From Dyadobacter sp. MSC1_007 (GTDB lineage: Bacteria > Bacteroidota > Bacteroidia > Cytophagales > Spirosomataceae), in assembly GCF_023667495.1 (NCBI RefSeq), contig NZ_JAMOZL010000005.1, forward strand, positions 186,001 to 250,000: a stretch of DNA of 64,000 nt, in the 5' to 3' direction. The translations under genes and the position numbers were made by a program. The notes under the pieces were generated by a model. It did not search any database. It saw only the letters and a list, made by a program, of their open reading frames with translations, and had not been told where the DNA came from. This document shows positions 42,033 to 49,807 of this stretch, piece by piece. Positions within the stretch are counted from its first letter, which is position 1, and each line of letters begins with the position of its first letter.

Positions 42033-43211
42033 ATGGCCAAACTGATCAACCTCAAACCCTTCAAAGAATTTGTAAAGTCCGAATCCCTGGGCGGAATGAT
42101 ACTGATTATTTGTGTGGTTATTTCGATGATCATCGCGAATACGTCCGCCGGGCCTGCATTCGAAAACCTTCTCGCCACAGAGCTTGGCTTTAACACTGAA
42201 AGCATCCATTTGAAATATCCTGCGCTGCTGTGGATCAACGATGGTCTGATGGCGATCTTTTTTCTGCTGGTGGGTTTGGAAATCAAACGGGAGTTGGTGG
42301 AAGGGGAGCTGTCGTCATTTAAAAAAGCCGCATTACCTATTTTTGCAGCATTAGGAGGCGTGCTCGCACCGGCCGGTATCTATTTTCTGATCAACCAGGG
42401 CACACCCACAGCATCGGGTTGGGGCATTCCGATGGCGACCGATATTGCTTTTGCCATTGCCATTATCACCATGCTGGGTAATAAAGTGCCGTCATCGCTG
42501 AAAATCTTTCTGGCTGCATTGGCCATCGTGGACGACCTTATGGCTATTCTGGTGATCGCGATCTTCTATTCATCAGAGTTGCATTATACTTATCTCTTGT
42601 ATGCTGGGGGCATTTTTGCGGTATTGTTGATCGTGAACCGAGCGGGGGTTAAACACCTCGTAGCTTACCTTGTCCCGGGCGTATTTATCTGGTATTTTAT
42701 TCACCATTCGGGTGTACACGCCACGATCGCCGGCGTGCTCACGGCATTCGCAATCCCTACCACGCCCGGTTCGGACGAATCACCGCTCGAAAGGTTGGAG
42801 CATATCCTGGTAAATCCGGTAAACTACATCATCATGCCCCTTTTTGCGCTTTCCAATACGAATATCACGTTCGTGGACGGAATGCTCGAAGGTCTTACCA
42901 CGCCGCTTGGGCTGGGCATTATCCTGGGACTAGTGGCCGGGAAGCCGATCGGAATAACGTTGCTTTCGTGGGCGACAGTGAAGCTCGGGATCAGCAGTAT
43001 GCCCAACCGGGCGGGCTGGGCGCACATCATCGGGGTCGGGATGCTTGGTGGCATTGGATTTACGATGTCGGTATTTATTGCACTGCTTTCATTCCCAGGC
43101 CAGCAGCTGATCCTGTCCGAAGCGAAATTTTCAATCCTTATGGGATCCGTTTTATCGGGGATCCTGGGCTATGTTGTTCTTAGCAGTGTGAGTAAACGTT
43201 CCAGAAACTAG
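42033..43211 (+). CDS. nhaA: Na+/H+ antiporter NhaA
   Basis: A 392-residue membrane protein with about eleven membrane segments. GWGIPMATDIAFAIAIITMLG and LAALAIVDDLMAILVIAIFY (two adjacent aspartates that bind Na+) are the NhaA hallmarks; INDGLMAIFFLLVGLEIKREL is the conserved first half. It exchanges external protons for internal sodium. The start MAKLINLKPFKEFVKSESLG at 42033 matches normal NhaA length; the longer form from 41886 would add 49 unrelated residues and overlap the promoter. It is followed by a convergent small gene. Confidence 0.93.
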   Translation: MAKLINLKPFKEFVKSESLGGMILIICVVISMIIANTSAGPAFENLLATELGFNTESIHLKYPALLWINDGLMAIFFLLVGLEIKRELVEGELSSFKKAALPIFAALGGVLAPAGIYFLINQGTPTASGWGIPMATDIAFAIAIITMLGNKVPSSLKIFLAALAIVDDLMAILVIAIFYSSELHYTYLLYAGGIFAVLLIVNRAGVKHLVAYLVPGVFIWYFIHHSGVHATIAGVLTAFAIPTTPGSDESPLERLEHILVNPVNYIIMPLFALSNTNITFVDGMLEGLTTPLGLGIILGLVAGKPIGITLLSWATVKLGISSMPNRAGWAHIIGVGMLGGIGFTMSVFIALLSFPGQQLILSEAKFSILMGSVLSGILGYVVLSSVSKRSRN

Positions 43212-43221
43212 CGGGTAAGGA

Positions 43222-43728
43222 TTATTCTGTCTTGCTTTTGACAAGAATATAGTCAATATGGCCGTTTCGTGAAAATGCGGCGATCTGACTGTATTTCTGG
43301 TAGTTGTCCCATCTTTTGACGCCGTCTTCATCCACTTTTGGGGCGATATTCTCTTTAAGATTCAGCAATCCAAGGATTACCCGGTTTTCAAATTCGAAGT
43401 CGGAAAGGTCTTTCAGAACTATCTGATCTGCAATGTCATTGATGTACGTAACCTCGATTTTACCATCCCGGTAGATCATTTTTGGGCATTTGTCGCATCC
43501 CGCCTTTTCATCTTTGAAATAACTATCTAACCTACCTTTGCCCAAAATAGCCTCTACCTCCTGCTGATTGCGGAATGCGACCTGCGTCAGATCGAGTTCA
43601 ACCGTCACCGGGGCATTTTCGCCATGTTCGTCGAGCACGTAAAATTTGATAAAAATGGCAATCAGTATGACGACAAACGAAACGAATTTCCAGTTTGCCC
43701 ACTTGCGCTTGACGGTGGCGTGTTCCAT
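43222..43728 (-). CDS. Hypothetical single-pass membrane protein
   Basis: A 168-residue protein with one N-terminal membrane anchor (FVSFVVILIAIFIKFYVL) and a periplasmic domain of about 130 residues. It contains GCDKCPKMIYRDGKIEVTYIND, a CxxC pair that may bind metal or a cofactor or form a disulfide. No family was recognised. It is convergent with nhaA (11-base gap) and divergent from the endonuclease V gene. Confidence 0.6.
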   Translation of the reverse strand: MEHATVKRKWANWKFVSFVVILIAIFIKFYVLDEHGENAPVTVELDLTQVAFRNQQEVEAILGKGRLDSYFKDEKAGCDKCPKMIYRDGKIEVTYINDIADQIVLKDLSDFEFENRVILGLLNLKENIAPKVDEDGVKRWDNYQKYSQIAAFSRNGHIDYILVKSKTE

Positions 43729-43812
43729 GAAGGTGGCTTGGTTTTTGATTGAGGTACGTTAGTTAACTTTGATATACAATCAGGAAATATCATGCCAGAC
43801 TCTGTAAACCGG

Positions 43813-44529
43813 ATGATCACACCAGAACTTAACTATGACCTCCTCACAATTGGCGAAGCGACCGCAATCCAGAAGGGCCTGCGTGAACAACTTAGCCTGG
43901 AACCTATGCAAAAGGAAATCAGGACGATCGCCGGAGCGGATATTTCGTTATCGCTTTATAGTCAAACGGTTTATGCAGGCATTGTCGTCCTGAGTTATCC
44001 CGAGCTGCAACCGATCGCCTATTCGCTGGTGAAAAGCAGCACAACGTTTCCATATGTGCCGGGCTACCTGGCATTTCGTGAAATTCCGGCGATACTGAAG
44101 GCTTATGAGCAAATGCCCGTCCGGCCCGATGTCGTCATGTTTGACGGGAACGGGATCCTGCATAGCCGCCGAATGGGTATCGGGTCCCATTTTGGGGTGC
44201 TTACCGGGGCTGTCACAATGGGCTGTGCGAAGAAAAAACTCGCTGGAAAGTATGATGAACCCGAACCATTGCAAGGAGCATATTCGCATGTGATCGACAA
44301 AGGAGAGGTCATCGGATATGCATTGCGCACCAAAAGCAATGTGAAGCCCGTGTTTATTTCACCGGGGCATCAGATGAGCCTGCAAGACAGTCTGGATATC
44401 GCCATGCAATGCGTCCGAAAACACCGCCTGCCCGAACCCACACGCCGAGCGCATGAGTACGTGAATTTGTTCCGCACCGGCCAATTGCAAGAGGGATATC
44501 ACGAAATAGAGCAATTGCGGTTGTTTTAG
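43813..44529 (+). CDS. nfi: Endonuclease V (deoxyinosine 3'-endonuclease)
   Basis: A 238-residue repair nuclease. IAGADISLS (metal aspartate), FPYVPGYLAFREIPAIL and MFDGNGILHSRRMGIGSHFGVLTG are the diagnostic motifs; the PYVPGYLAFRE segment contains the wedge tyrosine/proline that separates inosine-containing DNA. It starts repair of deaminated adenine in DNA. An ATG at 43792 would add seven residues; the later ATG at 43813 matches homologues. It ends four bases from the convergent chitinase gene. Confidence 0.92.
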   Translation: MITPELNYDLLTIGEATAIQKGLREQLSLEPMQKEIRTIAGADISLSLYSQTVYAGIVVLSYPELQPIAYSLVKSSTTFPYVPGYLAFREIPAILKAYEQMPVRPDVVMFDGNGILHSRRMGIGSHFGVLTGAVTMGCAKKKLAGKYDEPEPLQGAYSHVIDKGEVIGYALRTKSNVKPVFISPGHQMSLQDSLDIAMQCVRKHRLPEPTRRAHEYVNLFRTGQLQEGYHEIEQLRLF

Positions 44530-44533
44530 CCGA

Positions 44534-45700
44534 CTATTTCAGCGCCTTATCAATCTCGTTAAGCAGGTACTTTTTTGGATCGGAATCGTATTCCCAGAAC
44601 ATTACACCACCGAGTTTTTTGTCCAGCACATATTTGCATTTTTCCCGGACCGACTGCTCGTCGTCGTAGCTTAGTACTTCACCGGTGGTTGCGTTGAGGA
44701 GGTAAGGCGCTTTGGCAACTTCATCGCGGTATTCCTGATAGCCTTTTTTATTGACCAGGCTATCTTTGATATAGGTATAACCGTCGATATACTCCTGCTT
44801 GGTCCGGATTTGGCCCAATCCTTTTTCCATTTTGGCAACAGTAAACTTCCTGCCATAGAACGGAATGCCCATCACAAGCTTTTCCATTGGAACACCGGCT
44901 GCATTAAATGCTTTTACTGCATTATCGGCTGATTTGGCCGTTTTGTAAATGTCGGTAGGATAAAGACCGGCATGGTGAACGACCGTGTCGCCCTGAAAAA
45001 GATCGTATGTCATCAGGTTGACAAAATCCAGGTATTGCTGCGCCTTCTCCATTTCAGTAGTTTTCAGGAACTCTGCGAAGCCGGCTACCGCGGTGGTCAG
45101 GAGTTTTTTCTTGCCTACTTCGTCTTCAAGTACATCCAGTTCGTTCCGGATCGCCTGGAACATCAGCGTGTAGTTCTGCTTGTCGTCCGGACGGAATATA
45201 TTGCCTTCTTCGCCAGGCATACCAGGGTATTCCCAGTCGATATCAACGCCGTCCAGGTTGTATTTTTTGATGATGGCAACCGAACTTTTGGCGAACGTCC
45301 TCCGTGCTGCGTCGGTAAGTACGGCGTCGGAGAAATTTTCACTCCAGGCCCAGCCTCCGATCGAGATCAGGATTTTGAGATCGGGATTTTGTTGTTTGAG
45401 AAGGTTAAGCTTCCGAAAGTTCGTGGAATCGGTTTTCTCATTGGTCAGGAACGCTTTGCCGTCCTTGATATCCACAAATGCGTAGTTGATGTGTGTCAGT
45501 TTGTTCGCTTCGATATTGCCGGTGTTGAGCAGGCCGTGAAAGCCGCCGACGTAGCCGATTACGGCCGGGCGGGTTTTGGTGGCGGTTGTTTCTTCCTGCA
45601 TTTTCCCCCGTCGGCATTCGGTTAGAAACAGCATTGCCGCGACTGTAAATACGGTGAGTATTATCGCATTGAGGCCTTTTTTATTTGGGAATAGGAGCAT
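44534..45700 (-). CDS. Glycoside hydrolase family 18 chitinase-like lipoprotein
   Basis: A 388-residue protein with a lipoprotein signal (AMLFLTECRRG, lipobox cysteine after TE) and a (beta/alpha)8-barrel of GH18: LDGVDIDWEYPG contains the DxxDxDxE catalytic motif with the acid glutamate; LLTTAVAGFAEF and FVNLMTYDLFQ are further conserved strands; GGVMFWEYDSD is the last. GH18 enzymes cleave chitin or other GlcNAc polymers outside the cell. The lipobox position is slightly atypical (TEC), so anchoring is likely but not certain. Confidence 0.9.
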   Translation of the reverse strand: MLLFPNKKGLNAIILTVFTVAAMLFLTECRRGKMQEETTATKTRPAVIGYVGGFHGLLNTGNIEANKLTHINYAFVDIKDGKAFLTNEKTDSTNFRKLNLLKQQNPDLKILISIGGWAWSENFSDAVLTDAARRTFAKSSVAIIKKYNLDGVDIDWEYPGMPGEEGNIFRPDDKQNYTLMFQAIRNELDVLEDEVGKKKLLTTAVAGFAEFLKTTEMEKAQQYLDFVNLMTYDLFQGDTVVHHAGLYPTDIYKTAKSADNAVKAFNAAGVPMEKLVMGIPFYGRKFTVAKMEKGLGQIRTKQEYIDGYTYIKDSLVNKKGYQEYRDEVAKAPYLLNATTGEVLSYDDEQSVREKCKYVLDKKLGGVMFWEYDSDPKKYLLNEIDKALK

Positions 45701-45795
45701 GATGATAGGATTGATTGAAGCACTAAAATAAGTACTAGTTCAAAACTTCTCCTAATATTCAGTCCTAAACACCTTATTATGACCTGAAATAGCTA

Positions 45796-46698
45796 CTATT
45801 CGCTCTCTTGCAATGCGCCGAGTTTTTGTAATGCTCTTTGCAGATCGATACCTTTTCCGAGCACGCCTTTGAACAGATCGCCTTTTTGTTGAACGCGCGG
45901 AAGTATGTTGTGAATGTTGAAATCCTGTGGCCTGAGACCATGTTTTACCTCAGTCCATTCCAATGGCGCCGAAACTGTCGCGCCTGGTTTCGGACGCGCA
46001 CTATATGCACACGCGAGCGTCTGCCCGATGCGGTTTTGCAGGTAATCTACGTAAATGTGATTTTTCTTTCGCTTTGAAAGGGACCGCTCTAAAGTAGTCA
46101 GGGTAGGAAGCCTTTCGGTGACCAGATGGGCCAGGATCTCGGCGAAATCTTTGGCTTCATCATAGCTGTATTTTTTATTGAAAGGAATGTAAACATGCAT
46201 TCCGCTCGATCCCGACGTCTTGCAGTAGCCTTCTGTGCCGGTCTGGTCCAGGATCTCTTTAATGGTAAGGGCCACGTCGATCACATCGTCGAATGTGTTT
46301 TTGTCGGAAGGGTCGATATCCATGACGATATAATCCGGGTGATCGAGCTTACTGGTGGTCGAATTCCAGGGGTTCATTTCAATACTGCCGAGATTGGCAA
46401 TGTAAAGCAGACTTTCTACATCATTGCACACAAAATAATTGACCATTTTTCCGGTCGACTCGGCAAGTATTTCCACGGTTTTGATCCAGTCGGGTGCCGA
46501 ATCTCCCGCATCTTTTTGGAAAAAGCCGGGATCCTGGATGCCATTGGGCTGGCGACGGAGGGATAACGGCCTGTTTTTGAGATAAGGAAGAATGTATGGG
46601 GCAATGCTCCGATAGTAGTCGATGAGTTCGCCCTTGGTAATATGCTCTTCAGGCCAATAGATTTTCTCCGGATGTGTGATTGCTGCTTTCTTTTTCAT
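45796..46698 (-). CDS. ligD: LigD polymerase domain protein (NHEJ)
   Basis: A 300-residue archaeo-eukaryotic-primase-type polymerase domain: THPEKIYWPEEHITKGELIDYY, YIVMDIDPSD (catalytic DxD), KTSGSSGMHVYIP and SAPLEWTEVKHGL. It matches the LigD POL domain only; no ligase or nuclease domain is fused. It fills ends during non-homologous end joining. The start overlaps the Ku stop by four bases, giving translational coupling. A separate DNA ligase gene is expected elsewhere in the genome. Confidence 0.92.
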   Translation of the reverse strand: MKKKAAITHPEKIYWPEEHITKGELIDYYRSIAPYILPYLKNRPLSLRRQPNGIQDPGFFQKDAGDSAPDWIKTVEILAESTGKMVNYFVCNDVESLLYIANLGSIEMNPWNSTTSKLDHPDYIVMDIDPSDKNTFDDVIDVALTIKEILDQTGTEGYCKTSGSSGMHVYIPFNKKYSYDEAKDFAEILAHLVTERLPTLTTLERSLSKRKKNHIYVDYLQNRIGQTLACAYSARPKPGATVSAPLEWTEVKHGLRPQDFNIHNILPRVQQKGDLFKGVLGKGIDLQRALQKLGALQESE

Positions 46699-47468
46699 GA
46701 TGCTTTTCTTTTTGGAGCACTAAGGCTTTCTTTTAGCTGGGCCATAAGGTCACGGCTTTTCGAATGCACGACTTTCATTTTCGTTGCAGTTGGCTTTTTG
46801 CCTTTCGCCTTGGCCATGATCAGTTTCAGAAGTTTTTCATTGTAGGTATCCTTGTAGCGCGTAATGTCGAAATCCGTGGTCAGCTGCTCGATGAGCTGCA
46901 CTGCCATATTCATTTCGGCAGGTTTGATCTTCACGTCCGGGACCACCAGTTCATCGGTGTCACGTATTTCTTCGGCAAAGCGGATTTTATTTAATATCAG
47001 CAGATCATCCTGCGGTTTGATGAGGACCAGACTTTCCCGGTTTCTCAGGACATAAGTACCCAGACCGGCTTTACCCGTTTTTTTCAATGCATCACGAAGT
47101 AATGCATATGGTTTCGCGCCGGACTTTTCGGGCTGGAGATAATAGGGAGTTTCATAATAAATGCTGTCGATGTCTTTTTCGTCGACAAACTCGGCGATTT
47201 CAATGATCCTGGATTTTTCAGGGCTTGCTTTTTCAAAGTCGGTTTCATCGAGCACCACGTAATTGTCTTCCACTTTGTAGCCCCGTACAATGTTCTCCCA
47301 TTTCACCTCGCGACCAGTATTCGCATTGACGCGCTGGAAATGAATGTTCGCGTGATCCTTTTTGTCCAGCATATCGAGGTCGAGTTCGCTGGCTTGCACG
47401 GCACTGAAAAGTTTCACAGGGATATTGACCAGGCCGAACCCGATCGCCCCAGACCATATTGCTCTCAT
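46695..47468 (-). CDS. ku: Ku protein (NHEJ DNA end-binding)
   Basis: A 257-residue bacterial Ku: MRAIWSGAIGFGLVNIPVKLFSA, RVNANTGREVKWENIVRGY, YYLQPEKSGAKPYALLRDALKK. It forms a ring-shaped homodimer on DNA ends and recruits LigD. The C-terminus is basic (SAPKRKAS). Cotranscribed with the LigD polymerase gene. Upstream there is an 8-bp tandem repeat from 47525, 57 bases before the ATG. Confidence 0.95.
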   Translation of the reverse strand: MRAIWSGAIGFGLVNIPVKLFSAVQASELDLDMLDKKDHANIHFQRVNANTGREVKWENIVRGYKVEDNYVVLDETDFEKASPEKSRIIEIAEFVDEKDIDSIYYETPYYLQPEKSGAKPYALLRDALKKTGKAGLGTYVLRNRESLVLIKPQDDLLILNKIRFAEEIRDTDELVVPDVKIKPAEMNMAVQLIEQLTTDFDITRYKDTYNEKLLKLIMAKAKGKKPTATKMKVVHSKSRDLMAQLKESLSAPKRKAS

Positions 47469-47524
47469 ATCTTTCCGGTTGAAATGATTGATGTGAGAGG
47501 GTATTCAAAATCTGTGCCTTGTTT

Positions 47525-47588
47525 AATGAGTGAATGAGTGAATGGGTGAATGAGTGAATGAGTGAATGAGTGAATGGGTGAATGAGTG
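47525..47588 (+). repeat. Eight units of an 8-bp repeat, in two perfect 32-bp copies
   Basis: AATGAGTG is repeated eight times without gap; the third and seventh units are AATGGGTG, so 47525-47556 and 47557-47588 are identical 32-base copies. A ninth degenerate unit (AATGAATT) follows. It lies upstream of the Ku gene. Confidence 0.95.
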
Positions 47589-47692
47589 AATGAATTTTGA
47601 ATGATTGAATGATCGAATAGGGTTGAGGCAGGTACTTCTCGCACCCGGCATTAATCAAGACTTTGGCATTCTTATTCTTCCTTCTGTCTTCC

Positions 47693-47728
47693 TCCATTTA
47701 TTCCTTCCTTCCTTCCTTCCTCCATTTA
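47693..47728 (+). repeat. TTCC tetranucleotide tract flanked by TCCATTTA direct repeats
   Basis: Five TTCC units (47701-47720) are framed by the direct repeats TCCATTTA (47693-47700 and 47721-47728). A tract of this kind can change length by slippage. Confidence 0.9.
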
Positions 47729-47960
47729 TGAAATTCCCACTTTGGCATTATTCCAATAGCCTTTATAAATTTTTTGTAAAATTTCTCAAATTGCTTGTAA
47801 TCAGTTATTTGAGTTGTTATATTCAATTATAGTTACCTGCGTGATCCCTCAAAGTTATCTTTATACGTTTTGCATTTAGTGTGGTCTGGCATGCTTCTTT
47901 AATATGTGCTCCCCGAATGCAATTTCACAACAAGACTAACTCTTAAAATCAGATACAAAT
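47729..47960. other. AT-rich intergenic stretch before two small genes
   Basis: The 492-base gap between the Ku gene and the gene at 47961 holds the two repeat tracts and this AT-rich part. The only promoter-like element is TATACGTTTTG near 47867, not a clean match. No gene seen. Confidence 0.4.
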
Positions 47961-48173
47961 ATGGTAGCTACACTAGGTAACAACCCAATGCGGAGCTTAA
48001 AGCCCGGCGCAGTGCTCACCGTAACCGGCGCAGGATCTGAATCGGAAGCACAACGGCAAGTGGCGGATTTTCTACAACTGAGTAACCGGAACGACCTTGG
48101 CTATTTCCCTATTTCGAAAGACTATTTTCTGCTCTATCTGAAATCGGGAAGTTCATTAAGTGGAATTGCATAG
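47961..48173 (+). CDS. Small hypothetical protein
   Basis: A 70-residue protein (MVATLGNNPMRSLKPGAVLT...) with no signal peptide or membrane segment and no known motif. It contains YFPISKDYFLLYLKSGSS. It is probably real because it is followed after 30 bases by another small gene in the same direction and has normal composition. Confidence 0.5.
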   Translation: MVATLGNNPMRSLKPGAVLTVTGAGSESEAQRQVADFLQLSNRNDLGYFPISKDYFLLYLKSGSSLSGIA

Positions 48174-48203
48174 TGTATCAACATTTTTTCATTTAAAGTA
48201 GAC

Positions 48204-48398
48204 ATGGTACAATCAGGTACATTCAAACTGCTTGGGCAAAAGCTCATCAATATCATCATTCACAGAGAAGACGTAGTCAAGATAGCACCGATCAAAAGAG
48301 GACGCGGGTGTATTATTTATCTCAAAAACAAAGTTCCTTATGCCGTAAGTGAAAGCGAACGGGAAGTTTATAAAAAATTAAACTGGGTTACAGCATGA
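48204..48398 (+). CDS. Small hypothetical protein with a LytTR-like pattern
   Basis: A 64-residue basic protein: DVVKIAPIKRGRGCIIYLKN, VPYAVSESEREVYKKLNWV. The order of a short strand, GRGC, strand, and V.ES followed by a helix recalls the LytTR DNA-binding domain, but at half length. It could be a truncated or minimal DNA-binding protein; this is weak. It is next to the small gene at 47961. Confidence 0.45.
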   Translation: MVQSGTFKLLGQKLINIIIHREDVVKIAPIKRGRGCIIYLKNKVPYAVSESEREVYKKLNWVTA

Positions 48399-48433
48399 CT
48401 TTATGTTTGTTGCCATGAAAATAAAAGCAGGTT

Positions 48434-48457
48434 CTGATGTAAATCAGGGCCTTTTTT
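48434..48457 (+). terminator. Probable terminator after the small gene pair
   Basis: CTGAT-GTAA-ATCAG hairpin followed within four bases by TTTTTT (48452-48457). The short stem makes it weak. Confidence 0.4.
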
Positions 48458-48553
48458 GTGGCCGACAGCCTGGGATTTGTAACCCGTCGCCGGGAACCCG
48501 GCCTACTGCATCGCTGTTACCTTATCCAGAATGCTCCACACCACAATTTTCTC

Positions 48554-49783
48554 ATGCCCAAAAAAACTTACTTTTTTCTGATCCTCATTTTGGGGAGTCT
48601 GACTGCGCTTGGCCCATTTTCTATTGACATGTACCTGCCCGGTTTTCCGGCTATTGCCAAAGATCTCCATACCACACCAGCGAAAGTTTCCCTCTCATTG
48701 TCCGGGTTTTTTGTTGGAATATCCCTCGGTCAGTTGCTATACGGTCCGCTGCTCGATAAGTTCGGTCGTAAAAAGCCGTTGTTCATTGGTTTGATCGTGT
48801 ATATCCTGGCATCGGCAGGTTGTGCGGTAGCCGAAAGCATCGATCAGCTGATCGTCCTGCGCGTAATTCAGGCCATCGGAAGTTGTGCTGCAACGGTGGC
48901 GTCCGTCGCGATGGTACGTGACCTTTTCCCGGTTAGTGAAAATGCAAAGGTGTTTTCGCTGCTGTTACTCGTCGTTGGTTTTTCTCCGATGATCGCCCCG
49001 ACGGCCGGTGGCTATGTTACCGATGCATTTGGATGGCATGCAGTGTTTATTATCCTCACCATCATGGGTATCGCGATATTAGCGGCGACCGCTTTGTGGC
49101 TGCCGGACAGTTACAAGCCCGACAGGAGCATGTCGTTAAAGCCCAGGCCCATTATCATGAAGTTCCTTGAGGTAATGCGTGAGCCACAGTTTTATACCTA
49201 TGCCATAACAGGCGCCATTGCATTTGCTGGCCTGTTTGCATACGTTTCCGGATCGCCCATTGTTTTCATGGAAGTGTACCACATCGACGGGAAACTGTAC
49301 GGATGGATTTTTGCATTTCTCTCCGTTGGTTTCATCGGTTCTGGCCAGTTAAATACACTGATGCTCCGGCGGTACACGAGCGAACAGATCGTGAATGTAG
49401 CGCTGATATGCCAGGTTATCATTGGGTTAGCATTCCTGACTGCTGCGCTGAATGGCTTGCTTACATTGCCAACCACTATCTTTTTTCTATTCCTGTTTCT
49501 TTGTTGCGTCGGCTACACTTACCCGAATGCTGCAGCACTCTCGCTCGCGCCGTTTACGCGTAATGCGGGTAGCGCGTCGGCGCTGATGGGTGCGTTTCAG
49601 ATGGGTGCCGGAACGTTGATCTCCATCGCGATCAGCCTTTTTGAAATCCCTTCCATTATTCCAATGGTTGCTGCAATGGCAGGATCGGCTTCACTTGCAT
49701 TACTTATGTTGGTAGTCGGCAGGCGTTTTATTACAAATAAGGTGGAAGTACAGCAGGGCGCCGACGCCGGTGTAATGCATTGA
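48554..49783 (+). CDS. Bcr/CflA family multidrug MFS exporter
   Basis: A 409-residue membrane protein of twelve segments. LGPFSIDMYLPGFPAIAKDL (motif of Bcr/CflA), LYGPLLDKFGRKKPLF (MFS motif A) and VAMVRDLFPVSENAKVFS are diagnostic. It exports bicyclomycin- or chloramphenicol-like drugs using the proton gradient; the substrate here is unknown. The ATG at 48554 gives MPKKTYFFLILILGS, directly before the first segment; the earlier frame adds 32 residues with no family match. Confidence 0.88.
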   Translation: MPKKTYFFLILILGSLTALGPFSIDMYLPGFPAIAKDLHTTPAKVSLSLSGFFVGISLGQLLYGPLLDKFGRKKPLFIGLIVYILASAGCAVAESIDQLIVLRVIQAIGSCAATVASVAMVRDLFPVSENAKVFSLLLLVVGFSPMIAPTAGGYVTDAFGWHAVFIILTIMGIAILAATALWLPDSYKPDRSMSLKPRPIIMKFLEVMREPQFYTYAITGAIAFAGLFAYVSGSPIVFMEVYHIDGKLYGWIFAFLSVGFIGSGQLNTLMLRRYTSEQIVNVALICQVIIGLAFLTAALNGLLTLPTTIFFLFLFLCCVGYTYPNAAALSLAPFTRNAGSASALMGAFQMGAGTLISIAISLFEIPSIIPMVAAMAGSASLALLMLVVGRRFITNKVEVQQGADAGVMH

Positions 49784-49807
49784 TCAGCGGGTTTACTTTC
49801 TTTGTGA

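Noticed and set aside
47245..47697. Minus-strand open frame of 150 codons with HSLIHPFTHS repeats
   Set aside because: It is the 8-bp repeat read as protein, overlaps the start of the Ku gene in another frame, and has no homologous features.
47525..47728. Possible CRISPR array at the repeats
   Set aside because: Units are only 8 or 4 bases without unique spacers, so these are simple tandem repeats.
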